49,204 bases of DNA from Eubacterium sp. (GCA_017541035.1 JAFXZW010000067.1:1-49204); one strand, 5' to 3'; shown: positions 7,940 to 15,990, numbered from the stretch's first letter. Numbers and translations: made by a program. Notes: generated by a model from the sequence alone, not told the origin.

Positions 7940-8710
7940 ATGGAAAAACAGAGTTTATTGAAAAGCAGATATCAGGAATTGCAGAAGGTGCTGGAAGAAC
8001 AGCAGACTTTTATAATGCCCGATGTGGAAATGGTATTTCCCGAACTTGAGAAGGCGACGCGTTATTGGCTAGTAGCGGAATTGGTGAAAAACGGTTACAT
8101 AAAAAGAATCCGCAGGGGAACATTTGCTTTTAATGAGTGGCGTGGGAAGAAGAATATCACAATTTCCAAAGAGGCTGAAAGACTGTCGGAAGTATTGTCG
8201 GAGACCGGTTTTTATTATTTTATCTCCGGTTTGGATATTCTTGCCAAGTACATGCAGCATATTCCGGAGCAGTACCCTATTATGCTTTTTGTCGAGAAGG
8301 CTGCAAAGGAAGAAGTGAAGAGTGTTCTCCTGGGACAGAAATTCTTTGTGATCGATTCGGTGGATCTTAAGATTAAATATGAGGATATGATCTATGCCGG
8401 CAGAGAAGAAACACTGGTTGTTCTGTATCTGACAGATTCTTTTGAATATGGCGAGGGTGGTCTTGCAACGATTGAAAAAGCATTTGTGGATACATTTTAT
8501 TCTGTGACGAGAAATGGGTATCCTCTTGCGCTGCAGGAATTGGTTCGGATCTATGAAAATCTGGTAAGAACGGGAAATATAGATCGGAAGAAGACAGTGA
8601 CAATTGCAGGCAGAAGAAGTATCCAGTACGATATCAGATACATTGTGGAATCTGATTATATTACGGAAGAAGCAAGACGGTTCGTTGAGATCATGAGAAG
8701 GGAGCGGTAA
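7940..8710 (+). CDS. abiEi: AbiEi-family antitoxin/transcriptional regulator
   Basis: The protein has 256 residues and starts at the ATG eight bases after an extended SD, AGGAGGTGATC. The N-terminal winged helix (DVEMVFPELEKATRYWLVAELVKNGYIKRIRRGTF, split here as helix and wing) and the following basic beta-strand are typical of AbiEi. The C-terminal half (YEDMIYAGREETLVVLYLTD) fits the antitoxin domain. In type IV toxin-antitoxin systems AbiEi represses the operon and counters the nucleotidyltransferase toxin AbiEii. Two exact upstream repeats fit that regulation. The gene ends two bases before the truncated toxin. Confidence 0.75.
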   Translation: MEKQSLLKSRYQELQKVLEEQQTFIMPDVEMVFPELEKATRYWLVAELVKNGYIKRIRRGTFAFNEWRGKKNITISKEAERLSEVLSETGFYYFISGLDILAKYMQHIPEQYPIMLFVEKAAKEEVKSVLLGQKFFVIDSVDLKIKYEDMIYAGREETLVVLYLTDSFEYGEGGLATIEKAFVDTFYSVTRNGYPLALQELVRIYENLVRTGNIDRKKTVTIAGRRSIQYDIRYIVESDYITEEARRFVEIMRRER

Positions 8711-8712
8711 TA

Positions 8713-8937
8713 ATGGATTACAGAAAGTGCATTCATGAAGAAACGGCATTTCAGAGAGAGACTTTGGAATTACGAATGAAGGATTACGGCTTCAGAAATA
8801 TGGCTCGGATGGAATTGTTTCTTTGGGACCTGGAGTTGTTTCTTCAGATTCAGGCACGACTGGGGGAACGTATTGTACTGAAGGGCGGCGCGGCGACGCA
8901 GTTTTATCTCCCGAAAGAAGCACAGAGAAGGACCTAG
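8713..8937 (+). pseudogene. abiEii: AbiEii nucleotidyltransferase toxin, truncated before its catalytic motif
   Basis: Only 74 residues remain, against roughly 250-300 in full-length AbiEii. The N-terminus (MARMELFLWDLELFLQIQ) and the nucleotidyltransferase motif LKGGAATQFYLP are intact. The frame stops at AQRRT, where family members continue into T-S-x-D-I-D with the metal-binding aspartates. The downstream sequence passes directly into the AT-rich lipoprotein gene, so deletion or replacement, not a point mutation, is likely. Without the D-x-D the product should be inactive, leaving an orphan antitoxin. Confidence 0.75.
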
Positions 8938-8955
8938 TATTAGGAAGTGAGTATT

Positions 8956-10395
8956 ATGTATAAACAAATTGAAAAACGAATGAAAAAATTTATCTGCCTT
9001 GCCAATTGTCTGTTGTTCATTAATGGGTGCGGAAAAAAAGCTGAAATAATCACTGACTATGGAATAAACGACCATACCACATATCATACCGATTTGACAG
9101 AAGTAGCCTCAAACACCATCGCTACTTCAAAGGAAAACCATTCACTTTCCGAATCGCTTGGTTCGAAGCAAATCACATGGAAGGAAACCTTTTCAATTGA
9201 GGGTATTTCTATAGATACAGATATAGATATAACACTTATCAGTTCAGTAGAAGAAGAAAACAACCTTCGTGCCGAAGGTTATTCTGGTACTATAATCCGC
9301 GATACAGACTATTTACCAATCTGTAAAGCCTCCTTAACAAATGATAGTAGCGTAACCGAACCAAGGATAGTCGAAGAATTATTTGGAGACACCTCTAAGG
9401 AAATACATGGCTTCATTGGAACATCTCAAGGAGACGCTCAACGAGTAGTTCATATGGCTGGAGAATATTATTACTTATATCCATCTGAATTCGCGGAAAA
9501 AGGTATCGTAGAGATAACAAAGGACAATTCGGTTCTATATTTGGGATGGTATGAGGAACCCGATCTATATTGGCACACATACGAAGGCAAATATCATGGA
9601 ACCGACTATGAATTATTATTTGGATACTATAAACCTCTACACCAAAAAAGAATAGCATTTTTTCCAAAGAATCCTGGTACGGTCATTGGTAATTTTGATT
9701 GCAACCGCGTATATCCATTATTCAATCGTTCTATCCAAGAAAAAAATGATTTTGATGTATTGGACACTACCGTTTACCAGAAATTATTAACAATTGAAAA
9801 CAAAACTAATAGTTCTGAAGATTCACTTCTTTCAAATGCGCGTCAGTTTTTAGAATGTATTTGTGAAAACAATATTGGTTATTATCATCTGAAAAACCCT
9901 TTTGACTCATCAAAAAACGAATTGGTCTTCTATAATAAAGAAGGTGATAGAACCGATTTTTCCAATCCCGTAATTAATGGATATAATATTTCACTTTTAT
10001 GGGAAATCGGAAACCAAAAAATATACTCTGATGATAGCACGCCTGGAAATTCATGCTCTATATGGGTAACCGATCAAGGTGTAATCGGAATAGAAATGAA
10101 TGCAACCTATTTTTTTGATTCTGAGTCCTCCGTCTGTTCCGACATACTTTCATTTAATGAGATGGTATCATCTCTAAAAGCAAATATTGTAAACAAAATA
10201 GGTATATCGAATCTAAAAGGTAAAACACTCCATTTGAAAGAATTCCAGTTTACATACTATCCTATTACCAAAGAGGATAATTCGTCGGAAGTATTATTTA
10301 AACCAGTATGGTTAATTGACTTATATGAAAACAATCTTTACTACGGAATGGCTGTTGTGGATGCAAGCAATGGCGTTATTATTGAAATCAAATAA
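8956..10395 (+). CDS. Secreted lipoprotein, possibly DUF6034-like
   Basis: This protein has 479 residues and starts at the ATG after TAGGAAGTGAG; ATG 8980 is an alternative. A short basic region and hydrophobic segment end in a lipobox FINGC, so it is probably anchored on the outer face of the membrane. The body has no catalytic motif I recognise. The C-terminal region (FKPVWLIDLYEN, then VVDASNGVIIEIK) recalls the end of DUF6034 lipoproteins of Firmicutes, a low-confidence resemblance. Base composition is clearly more AT-rich than the neighbours, with many ATA and AAT codons, which suggests separate acquisition. It begins exactly where abiEii is cut. Confidence 0.7.
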   Translation: MYKQIEKRMKKFICLANCLLFINGCGKKAEIITDYGINDHTTYHTDLTEVASNTIATSKENHSLSESLGSKQITWKETFSIEGISIDTDIDITLISSVEEENNLRAEGYSGTIIRDTDYLPICKASLTNDSSVTEPRIVEELFGDTSKEIHGFIGTSQGDAQRVVHMAGEYYYLYPSEFAEKGIVEITKDNSVLYLGWYEEPDLYWHTYEGKYHGTDYELLFGYYKPLHQKRIAFFPKNPGTVIGNFDCNRVYPLFNRSIQEKNDFDVLDTTVYQKLLTIENKTNSSEDSLLSNARQFLECICENNIGYYHLKNPFDSSKNELVFYNKEGDRTDFSNPVINGYNISLLWEIGNQKIYSDDSTPGNSCSIWVTDQGVIGIEMNATYFFDSESSVCSDILSFNEMVSSLKANIVNKIGISNLKGKTLHLKEFQFTYYPITKEDNSSEVLFKPVWLIDLYENNLYYGMAVVDASNGVIIEIK

Positions 10396-10470
10396 CTGGT
10401 CCGTTGGGCACTTTCTTATGTTTTTGGCAAAAGTGAACGATTTGCAGAGGTATGTGGAAATGAACACGTG

Positions 10471-10517
10471 ATAACCCCTCATAACCCCTTTACAGAGTAT
10501 TGATGTGGGGTTATAAT
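10471..10517 (+). promoter_or_regulatory. Promoter and likely operator of the second AAA ATPase
   Basis: TTTACA (10489-10494), a 17-bp spacer and TATAAT (10512-10517) form a strong promoter. ATAACCCC occurs twice in direct orientation (10471-10478, 10481-10488), and its complement GGGGTTAT (10507-10514) overlaps the -10. Confidence 0.8.
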
Positions 10518-10543
10518 GAAGTTGACTGAAGGGAGGTGTCGCC

Positions 10544-12346
10544 GTGCAAAATATAGATGAAAGAATCCGTGATTTGGAGATGACTATCGCTGCTTTGCCT
10601 GTTGGGTATATATCGAAGAAAACAATCAACGGTAAGATAAAGAAATACCATCAGTGGACGGAAGATGGAAAAAAGAAGAGTAAATACCTTGATGATGATT
10701 CTGCTGCAGAGTTGGGAGCCCTGATCGAAGAAAGGCGTATTCTCGAGCAGGAACTTAGCGAACTTAAGAAGGCTTTGCCTGATTCATTGAAGAAAAAATC
10801 GGCAGCAGGTTATGTTTTCAAGACAAGTGTGCTGATCGGTGATGCCCTGAAAAGGTATGTTGACCCGATTAGGAATCTGCAACGCAGAGATTGCTTTGCC
10901 GTATTAGAGGACTATCTTGAGAGGGGTTATACAGGAAAAGTATTCATCCTTTACGGTCTTCGCAGAACTGGAAAGACGACGCTTTTAAAACAGGCGATAG
11001 CATCTCTGCCGTTAAGTGATTTTTCCAAGACGGCGTTTATTCAGGTGAATCCCGGCGATACACTTGGAGACATCAATGCGGATTTAAAGTGGTTTTTGGA
11101 AAAAGGATATAAGAATTTGTTCCTCGACGAAGTTACTTTTGCAACTGATTTTATTGAAGGAGCCGCCCTGCTTTCCGATATATATGCTGCGTCCGGAATG
11201 CATATAGTTCTTTCGGGAACCGACTCTTTGGGTTTCATCTTTTCTGAAAGCGAGGAATTGTATGACCGCTGCATCATGCTTCATACGACTTTTATACCTT
11301 ACAGGGAATTTGAAAAAGTTCTTGGAATCAGTGGTATAGATGAGTATATCCGATACGGTGGAACTATGAGTCTTGGAGGAAAACACTATAACGAAGCGGT
11401 AACCTTTAAAACCAAGGCAAGTACGGATGAATATATCGACAGCGCAATTGCAAAAAACATACAGCATTCCCTGCGGTACTATCAGGATGGTGGTCATTTC
11501 AGACATCTGGCAGAACTATATGAAAAAGATGAATTGACCAGTGCCATCAATCGTGTGGTTGAGGATATCAACCACAGATTTACGATAGAAGTTCTGACGA
11601 AAGATTTTGTTTCCAATGATCTTGGTATTTCACGGAGAAACCTGCGTAAAGACAGGGAGCATCCCACGGATATCCTTGACAGGATCGATAAGGAAACCTT
11701 TACAGAGGGACTTCGCAGGATGCTGGAGATTCTGAATAAGAATGAGCAGAGTGTACAGATTACGGATACACATCGTGTTGAAATTAAGGAGTATTTGGAT
11801 CTGTTGGATCTTACCGTGGATATTCCCACAGAATTTATTCCTGTTAGAAACGAAAAACTGTATAGGACAGCTATCGCTCAGCCGGGTATGAGATATGCGC
11901 AAGCAGAAAGCCTGGTGCGCCAGCTTTTACTCGATAAGGAATTCCAGAACATTTCAGCCAAGGATAGAGCTTTTGTGTTGGAACGCATAATGAATGAGAT
12001 CAAGGGAAGGATGATGGAGGATATCGTCATTCTTGAAACCATGATGGCAAATCCGGACAAAGAGGTCTTTAAGCTACAGTTCGCTGTCGGTGAATTTGAT
12101 ATGGTTATTGTGGATCCTGCTGCGATCACATGTGAGGTATTTGAGATCAAGCACAGCGAGGAAGCGGTGCCGGAACAATATAAGAACCTGATCGATATGG
12201 AAAAGTGTAAGGCGACAGAATTTAGGTTCGGGGAAATAAAGCGTAAGGCTGTTATCTACCGTGGTGAGGATAAGTCAGATGGTAGCATTGAATATTTGAA
12301 TGTGGAAGAGTACTTGAGAGGGGTTTCTGACTCCATTTTTACCTGA
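10544..12346 (+). CDS. AAA ATPase with N-terminal coiled segment and nuclease-like C-terminus
   Basis: This 600-residue protein starts at GTG, seven bases after GGGAGG. Residues 1-85 hold a small basic domain (LPVGYISKKTINGK, then YHQW) and a coiled-coil-like EERRILEQELSELKK. The P-loop ATPase follows, with Walker A YGLRRTGKTTLL and Walker B LFLDEVTFA, and an LSGTDSLGF sensor region. The C-terminus (GEFDMVIVD then CEVFEIKHS) has the D...E-x-K spacing of a PD-(D/E)XK fold, unlike the ATPase at 5455-6684, where this motif is lost. The family role is not established. Its promoter has repeats suggesting tight repression. Confidence 0.85.
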   Translation: MQNIDERIRDLEMTIAALPVGYISKKTINGKIKKYHQWTEDGKKKSKYLDDDSAAELGALIEERRILEQELSELKKALPDSLKKKSAAGYVFKTSVLIGDALKRYVDPIRNLQRRDCFAVLEDYLERGYTGKVFILYGLRRTGKTTLLKQAIASLPLSDFSKTAFIQVNPGDTLGDINADLKWFLEKGYKNLFLDEVTFATDFIEGAALLSDIYAASGMHIVLSGTDSLGFIFSESEELYDRCIMLHTTFIPYREFEKVLGISGIDEYIRYGGTMSLGGKHYNEAVTFKTKASTDEYIDSAIAKNIQHSLRYYQDGGHFRHLAELYEKDELTSAINRVVEDINHRFTIEVLTKDFVSNDLGISRRNLRKDREHPTDILDRIDKETFTEGLRRMLEILNKNEQSVQITDTHRVEIKEYLDLLDLTVDIPTEFIPVRNEKLYRTAIAQPGMRYAQAESLVRQLLLDKEFQNISAKDRAFVLERIMNEIKGRMMEDIVILETMMANPDKEVFKLQFAVGEFDMVIVDPAAITCEVFEIKHSEEAVPEQYKNLIDMEKCKATEFRFGEIKRKAVIYRGEDKSDGSIEYLNVEEYLRGVSDSIFT

Positions 12347-12420
12347 TTGGCATTTCTACCGGATGTCAAAAAGACATAATCTCATGTCAAAAAAAGGTCA
12401 TAAATAACAAAAAATCTGTT

Positions 12421-12435
12421 AGATTGTATTAAATA
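12421..12435 (+). repeat. Putative attL core
   Basis: AGATTGTATTAAATA is identical to 18391-18405. The preceding bases also resemble each other (AAATAACAA here, AAATAGCAA there) with a one-base shift. Confidence 0.65.
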
Positions 12436-12448
12436 TACATCATAAGTG

Positions 12449-12489
12449 AGGCCGTGAACCCTTATAAAATAAGGGATTGCGGCCTTTTT
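12449..12489 (+). terminator. Terminator at the left end of the element
   Basis: AGGCCG (12449-12454) pairs with CGGCCT (12480-12485) around an inner CCCTTAT/ATAAGGG stem, ending in TTTTT. It can insulate the element from the upstream ATPase gene. Confidence 0.8.
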
Positions 12490-12500
12490 AGTCCAGGGTT

Positions 12501-12535
12501 GCCCCACATTTTGCCCCATATTTTCCCCATTTATT
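12501..12535 (+). repeat. Left arm-type repeats
   Basis: GCCCCACATTT (12501), GCCCCATATTT (12513) and CCCCATTTATT (12525) lie in direct orientation at exactly 12-bp spacing. The same motif recurs near the right end, as arm sites of tyrosine integrases do. Confidence 0.65.
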
Positions 12536-12561
12536 CCGGGATTATTCCGAAATAGGATCAT

Positions 12562-12851
12562 TGCAACGGCGTTGCATTTCCCTTATACTTTAATGCAGGA
12601 AAGCTTAAAAGTTCAATGCGTTAAAGTACAAGGCATCTGGGAGAAATCCTGTTGCCGGAACAAATCGCTAATAGATGGAGCGTTGCAACGTTGAAATGCA
12701 ACGCTTCCGGCATTTACGAAACAAAATAAAAACGAATATTCACAGTATTTACAAGGGATTGCAGCTTTTTTGGAGATCCATTTTGCAACGGTGGAACGCA
12801 ACGCCGGGACGCTATACCGAAACAACAACGAATAAATGTAACGTTGCAACG
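12562..12851. repeat. Cluster of GTTGCAAC-type palindromes
   Basis: TGCAACG-G-CGTTGCA lies at 12562-12576 and the perfect decamer CGTTGCAACG at 12681-12690 and 12842-12851. Half-sites are at 12697-12704, 12784-12790 and 12798-12803. The cluster covers the upstream region of the GNQNA gene and suggests binding sites for an element protein. Apart from the terminator, the arm repeats and this cluster, the gap 12347-12879 is empty. Confidence 0.65.
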
Positions 12852-12879
12852 GATCGGAAAGACAGGAGGAATGCGGAGG

Positions 12880-13146
12880 ATGAACGGAGAGCGCACAACA
12901 AATGTCCCCGTAAAAAGACACAGGGGAGGGCAACCGGGAAACCAGAACGCCAAAGGGAGGAAGAACAGGCGCGGAGGCGCGCCATATGGAAACCAGAACG
13001 CATGGAAACATGGAGGTTATGCTATTACGCACTTGCGCCGCGCGGTTACCCTTTATCGCATTGAAAAGAAATTGAACATGAGCATTAAAGAAATGTCCCC
13101 GGAACAGATAAGCGTTCTATGGGACAGATTTTATATTCCCTTATAG
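12880..13146 (+). CDS. Small GNQNA-repeat protein (terminase-small-subunit-like N-terminus)
   Basis: This is a basic 88-residue protein. The start chosen is the ATG ten bases after AGGAGG (12864-12869); ATG 12871 sits too close. GGQPGNQNAKGRK and GGAPYGNQNAWKHGGY are two copies of the G-x-P-x-GNQNA motif seen at the N-termini of some phage small terminase and related packaging proteins. The C-terminal half (LNMSIKEMSPEQISVLWDRF) is predicted helical. On its own it is too short for a full small terminase. In an integrative element it could divert or bind phage DNA packaging, which is speculative. A strong terminator follows. Confidence 0.65.
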   Translation: MNGERTTNVPVKRHRGGQPGNQNAKGRKNRRGGAPYGNQNAWKHGGYAITHLRRAVTLYRIEKKLNMSIKEMSPEQISVLWDRFYIPL

Positions 13147-13155
13147 ATCATACAA

Positions 13156-13190
13156 GGCAGCGGGACTAATGAAATCCCGCTGCCCTTTAA
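13156..13190 (+). terminator. Terminator after the GNQNA gene
   Basis: GGCAGCGGGA (13156-13165) pairs perfectly with TCCCGCTGCC (13175-13184), followed by a short T-run. Confidence 0.8.
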
Positions 13191-13328
13191 TATATGCGCA
13201 TGGTGTGTGTGATTGGATCATATGCAGATGGCTTGCCATTCTGCGAAACTTGCCTTTTCATTTCCGGGGTTGCACTTTCCCACATACGGCGGGATTATTG
13301 CCGACAATAACCGAGTTATTGCATACAT

Positions 13329-13835
13329 TTATTCATTCTTTGGTGTGGGGTTGTATGGGTATAATTCGGCCTCAAATACTGCCAGAAATGCTTTTGCCGC
13401 ATGGAGCAGGGCAGATTCATTTACAATGCAGGTTTTCCCGTTCGGACATTCAACCGGGAGGGAATGCTTTAGAATGCCTCCTGTTGTGGCTTTTGGTTGG
13501 AGCATATAGCCGTATGCGCTCAATAGCTGCATTGCTGCATCTGCCTGTTCTGGAAGAAAGAAACCTGTTCCTCTTGTAAAGTCTTTGATATTTGAATAAT
13601 CCGTTTCCCCGGTTATGTATTCCGGGATCACATCAAAGTATTCCGCCATAAGCTGCAATGTGGATTCATGCACACGGTTGCTGCCCTTGTCATTCAACAG
13701 GTTACTTAATCGGACAGATGTAATTCCTATTGCAGATGCAATATATTTCTTTGTATATCCTTTCGATTCTATAAGAAAACGCAATCTTTCCCTGTTAATT
13801 TCAATGCTATTTCCCTTTTTTTCTCGTTTATTCAT
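13329..13835 (-). CDS. XRE-family repressor of the element
   Basis: The protein has 168 residues. I chose the ATG at 13835 because GGAGG lies seven bases upstream on this strand; the open frame continues upstream, but without an RBS or homology. A Cro/C1 helix-turn-helix spans about residues 12-70 (LRFLIESKGYTKKYIASAIG, then ITSVRLSNLLNDKG). The rest has no protease motif, so it is not a LexA-like self-cleaving repressor. It is divergent from the Xis-like gene. Two matching 20-bp dyads lie between them, one in its own leader and one at the divergent promoter, as in phage lysogeny switches. Confidence 0.87.
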   Translation of the reverse strand: MNKREKKGNSIEINRERLRFLIESKGYTKKYIASAIGITSVRLSNLLNDKGSNRVHESTLQLMAEYFDVIPEYITGETDYSNIKDFTRGTGFFLPEQADAAMQLLSAYGYMLQPKATTGGILKHSLPVECPNGKTCIVNESALLHAAKAFLAVFEAELYPYNPTPKNE

Positions 13836-13851
13836 GGCTTTTTCCTCCGAA

Positions 13852-13871
13852 ATTAAAGCAGTCGCTTTAAT
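13852..13871. promoter_or_regulatory. Repressor operator O1
   Basis: ATTAAAGC-AGTC-GCTTTAAT is a perfect 8+4+8 dyad, 16 bp before the repressor start on the minus strand. Confidence 0.75.
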
Positions 13872-13983
13872 AATTCCGTTCGATTTTTCCATATCATGCG
13901 TTTGTATCCATAATCTGACAAAAAATCTCTTATTTTTCCGTGATTTCCGCAATATAAGCCTTTTCATACTTGCGTTGTGGATT

Positions 13984-14003
13984 ATTAAAACATGTGCTTT
14001 AAT
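13984..14003. promoter_or_regulatory. Repressor operator O2
   Basis: ATTAAAAC-ATGT-GCTTTAAT is the same dyad with one mismatch. It overlaps a possible -10 (TTTAAT, 13998-14003) that sits 17 bp after TTGTGG for the rightward genes. A second palindrome ACACATGTGT follows at 14011-14020. Confidence 0.75.
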
Positions 14004-14061
14004 CAATATAACACATGTGTAACACATAAACAACGATAAACACGAAAGAGAGGTAAACGCA

Positions 14062-14262
14062 ATGGTTGAAAATGTAACACTTATGCCCATGACAACAGAT
14101 GTGCAGGGGGTCATGAAACTGTTAGGAGTAGGCCGGAATAAAGCAATGGAAGTGGGAAAGAACGCCGGAGCGGTCATACACTTAGGCAAAAGGACGGTTT
14201 ACAAGGTTGATAAGATCAACGAATATCTCAACACACTTGCCGGAGATGAAACGGAGGTGTGA
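14062..14262 (+). CDS. Excisionase-like small HTH protein
   Basis: This 66-residue protein contains TDVQGVMKLLGVGRNKAMEVG and GAVIHLGKRTVYKVDKINEYL (each split by a few residues from a longer helix-wing unit). This is the winged-helix pattern of Tn916-type Xis and related MerR-like excisionases. Such proteins bend DNA at att arms and direct the integrase to excision. The RBS is AGAGAGG. It is the first gene of a rightward operon and its stop overlaps the SD of the next gene. A regulator role instead of excision cannot be excluded. Confidence 0.75.
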   Translation: MVENVTLMPMTTDVQGVMKLLGVGRNKAMEVGKNAGAVIHLGKRTVYKVDKINEYLNTLAGDETEV

Positions 14263-14265
14263 CGG

Positions 14266-14622
14266 ATGCAGGACTTTTGGATAAATGTTATCCCATACGG
14301 AAAGGAAAACGCGATTCATCAGAAAGAGCTTGCCGCCCGTCTGGGAATAAGTGTATCGACATTGAAAAAGCGGATCAGACAGGCCAGATGCAACAACATA
14401 GAGATTATAAGCTCAAAGGCAGGGTATTATTTCCCAAATGATGAGGCGGAACGGCGCGATTTCGTCACTATGCAGGAGAAACAGGCGAAAACCCGTTTCG
14501 CCACTTCCAAAAGATTACGGGATGTTGTGAAAGCGTTTGACAGGATGGAAGGAATCGCCGGGCAGATGAAAATGCAGGAGTTTGTGGAGGGCACGGGATA
14601 TGGGGAGAAAGAAGAAAGCTAA
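14266..14622 (+). CDS. HTH protein of the element
   Basis: The protein has 118 residues and starts at an ATG behind GGAGGTGTG, which overlaps the upstream gene's end. An N-terminal helix-turn-helix (HQKELAARLGISVSTLKKRI) is clear. The following segment, YYFPNDEAERRDFVTMQEKQ, and a helical C-terminus complete it. Its function is not recognisable beyond DNA binding. The last 23 bases overlap the next gene, so the two are translationally linked. Confidence 0.75.
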   Translation: MQDFWINVIPYGKENAIHQKELAARLGISVSTLKKRIRQARCNNIEIISSKAGYYFPNDEAERRDFVTMQEKQAKTRFATSKRLRDVVKAFDRMEGIAGQMKMQEFVEGTGYGEKEES

Positions 14623-15010
14623 AACGCCACAACCATATGCCGACATAGGAAACACAAACTTTGCAATGGTGCGTGATGGCCTATTACAAAGCGCGGCATT
14701 TCAAGCTCTGACAGTAGGAGAACGGTATTTCTATATTGTGTGCCTTGTACAGGCAAGAACGCAAAAGTGCGGCAAATGCTTATATAACCACGCCAGAGAG
14801 GATGGAAAGGAAGAACCTTATTCGGAATGGAGCTTTGTTTTTCCGGCAGCACACATGCGCGCATACGGGTATGATTCCGGGAATGGTTCAAGGTATCTGC
14901 AAATGCTGACGGAAAAGGGATTCATTGAGAGAGTGGAAAATAATAAACATAGGCAACGGGTAAATGTTTACAGGTTTACAACGAAATGGAAGGAAGAAAA
15001 GCCGCCATAA
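14600..15010 (+). CDS. Winged-helix protein, possible replication-initiator-like
   Basis: The protein has 136 residues. The ATG at 14600 is preferred over TTG 14582 because GGAGGG lies eight bases before it. FAMVRDGLLQSAAFQALTVG and the later AAHMRAYGYDSGNG...YLQMLTEKGFIERV look like the N-terminal winged helix of small plasmid or ICE replication and DNA-binding proteins. This is a fold-level impression, not a recognised family. The palindrome array begins 13 bp after its stop, as iterons often neighbour the gene for the protein that binds them. Confidence 0.65.
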   Translation: MGRKKKAKTPQPYADIGNTNFAMVRDGLLQSAAFQALTVGERYFYIVCLVQARTQKCGKCLYNHAREDGKEEPYSEWSFVFPAAHMRAYGYDSGNGSRYLQMLTEKGFIERVENNKHRQRVNVYRFTTKWKEEKPP

Positions 15011-15022
15011 AATAGAATGGCT

Positions 15023-15167
15023 CTGTATGTCATACAGTATGGTTCTGTATGACATACAGAGAAATGTGCAAAGGTTCTGTATGTCATACAGACGGAGAAC
15101 GGTTTTTTACTGTATGTCATACAGACATTATAATAGCGGCGCAAGCGTGATTCTGTATCCAATACAG
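15023..15167. repeat. Five helically phased 15-bp palindromes (iteron-like array)
   Basis: CTGTATGTCATACAG occurs at 15023, 15077 and 15110. CTGTATGACATACAG is at 15045 and CTGTATCCAATACAG at 15153. Spacings are 22, 32, 33 and 43 bp, close to 2, 3, 3 and 4 helical turns, so all sites face the same side of DNA. It fills the gap 15011-15205. Confidence 0.9.
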
Positions 15168-15205
15168 ACATTATAGAATATACCATAGGGAGTGAGGCAA
15201 TTATT

Positions 15206-15973
15206 ATGGCAAGAATGAAATCAAAAGCAACGGAGATAATGGAGGCAATAACTGCAAAGCGTGAGGAATTGCAGCGGATCACAGAGGAAAAGAAAGCCGC
15301 TGCCGGGGATGCAATGCAGCTTGTTGCGGTAAAGAAGAGAGAACAGAGGGCAAAGGCGGAGCTTGCCGCCCTTGAAGAGGCACACAAGGCCGCAACCTAT
15401 ACGCCAGAACCGCCGACAGACAAGGCAGAGCTTATGGCAGGACTTGAAAAGTACCGGGCAGAATGGCAGGGCAGGGTTGATAAGATCAACGCCGACATAG
15501 CGGAGGCGGATGCAGAGGCCGACAGGATCGAAAAGGAAATGCAGGAGGCCACGGCAGCGGCAGACACAAAAACCATGGTGGAGTTTGCAAACCGTCTGGA
15601 AGAGATCAAGGCCGCAAAGGTTCACATGATGGAGATGCAGAACAGGGCAAAGGCTATGCCAATATATCCGGCAGGAGCAGCGGCGGAGGAATGGCAGGAG
15701 ATATGCCAGAGGCTTATGCCGGAATGGAAGAACCGCATTGCAGAAATGCGTGTTTTTGCGGCGGCATACACGGCAGCGGCAGATGCATTTCTGGAAATGG
15801 AACGCCTCATACAGGATGTACGGAGGGAATTGCAGAGCATAGAGGGCGGGTATTATGATTCAGTATTCACAAAGGGCGAAAGCTCAAAGGGAATGACGAT
15901 AGATGAGAAATATGCCAGAGTGATTGCAAATGTGGTTGATGGCAATCCGTTGCTGCCGGGCAGGGTGATATAA
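15206..15973 (+). CDS. Coiled-coil protein of unknown function
   Basis: The protein has 255 residues with RBS AGGGAGTGAGG. Long charged heptad stretches fill residues 1-65 and 75-150 (EELQRITEEKKAAAG, KAELAALEEAHKAA, ADRIEKEMQEATAAA). The C-terminal region (MTIDEKYARVIANVVDG) is more globular. It has no membrane segment and no motif I recognise. It could be a structural or DNA-segregation partner for the adjacent palindrome array, or a scaffold-like protein; both are guesses from position and shape. Confidence 0.75.
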   Translation: MARMKSKATEIMEAITAKREELQRITEEKKAAAGDAMQLVAVKKREQRAKAELAALEEAHKAATYTPEPPTDKAELMAGLEKYRAEWQGRVDKINADIAEADAEADRIEKEMQEATAAADTKTMVEFANRLEEIKAAKVHMMEMQNRAKAMPIYPAGAAAEEWQEICQRLMPEWKNRIAEMRVFAAAYTAAADAFLEMERLIQDVRRELQSIEGGYYDSVFTKGESSKGMTIDEKYARVIANVVDGNPLLPGRVI

Positions 15974-15990
15974 TACCATGACACAAAGAA

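Noticed and set aside
12675..13064. 129-codon plus-strand frame overlapping the GNQNA gene
   Set aside because: Its arginine-rich, low-complexity product has no family features. The overlapping frame has an SD and the clear GNQNA motifs.
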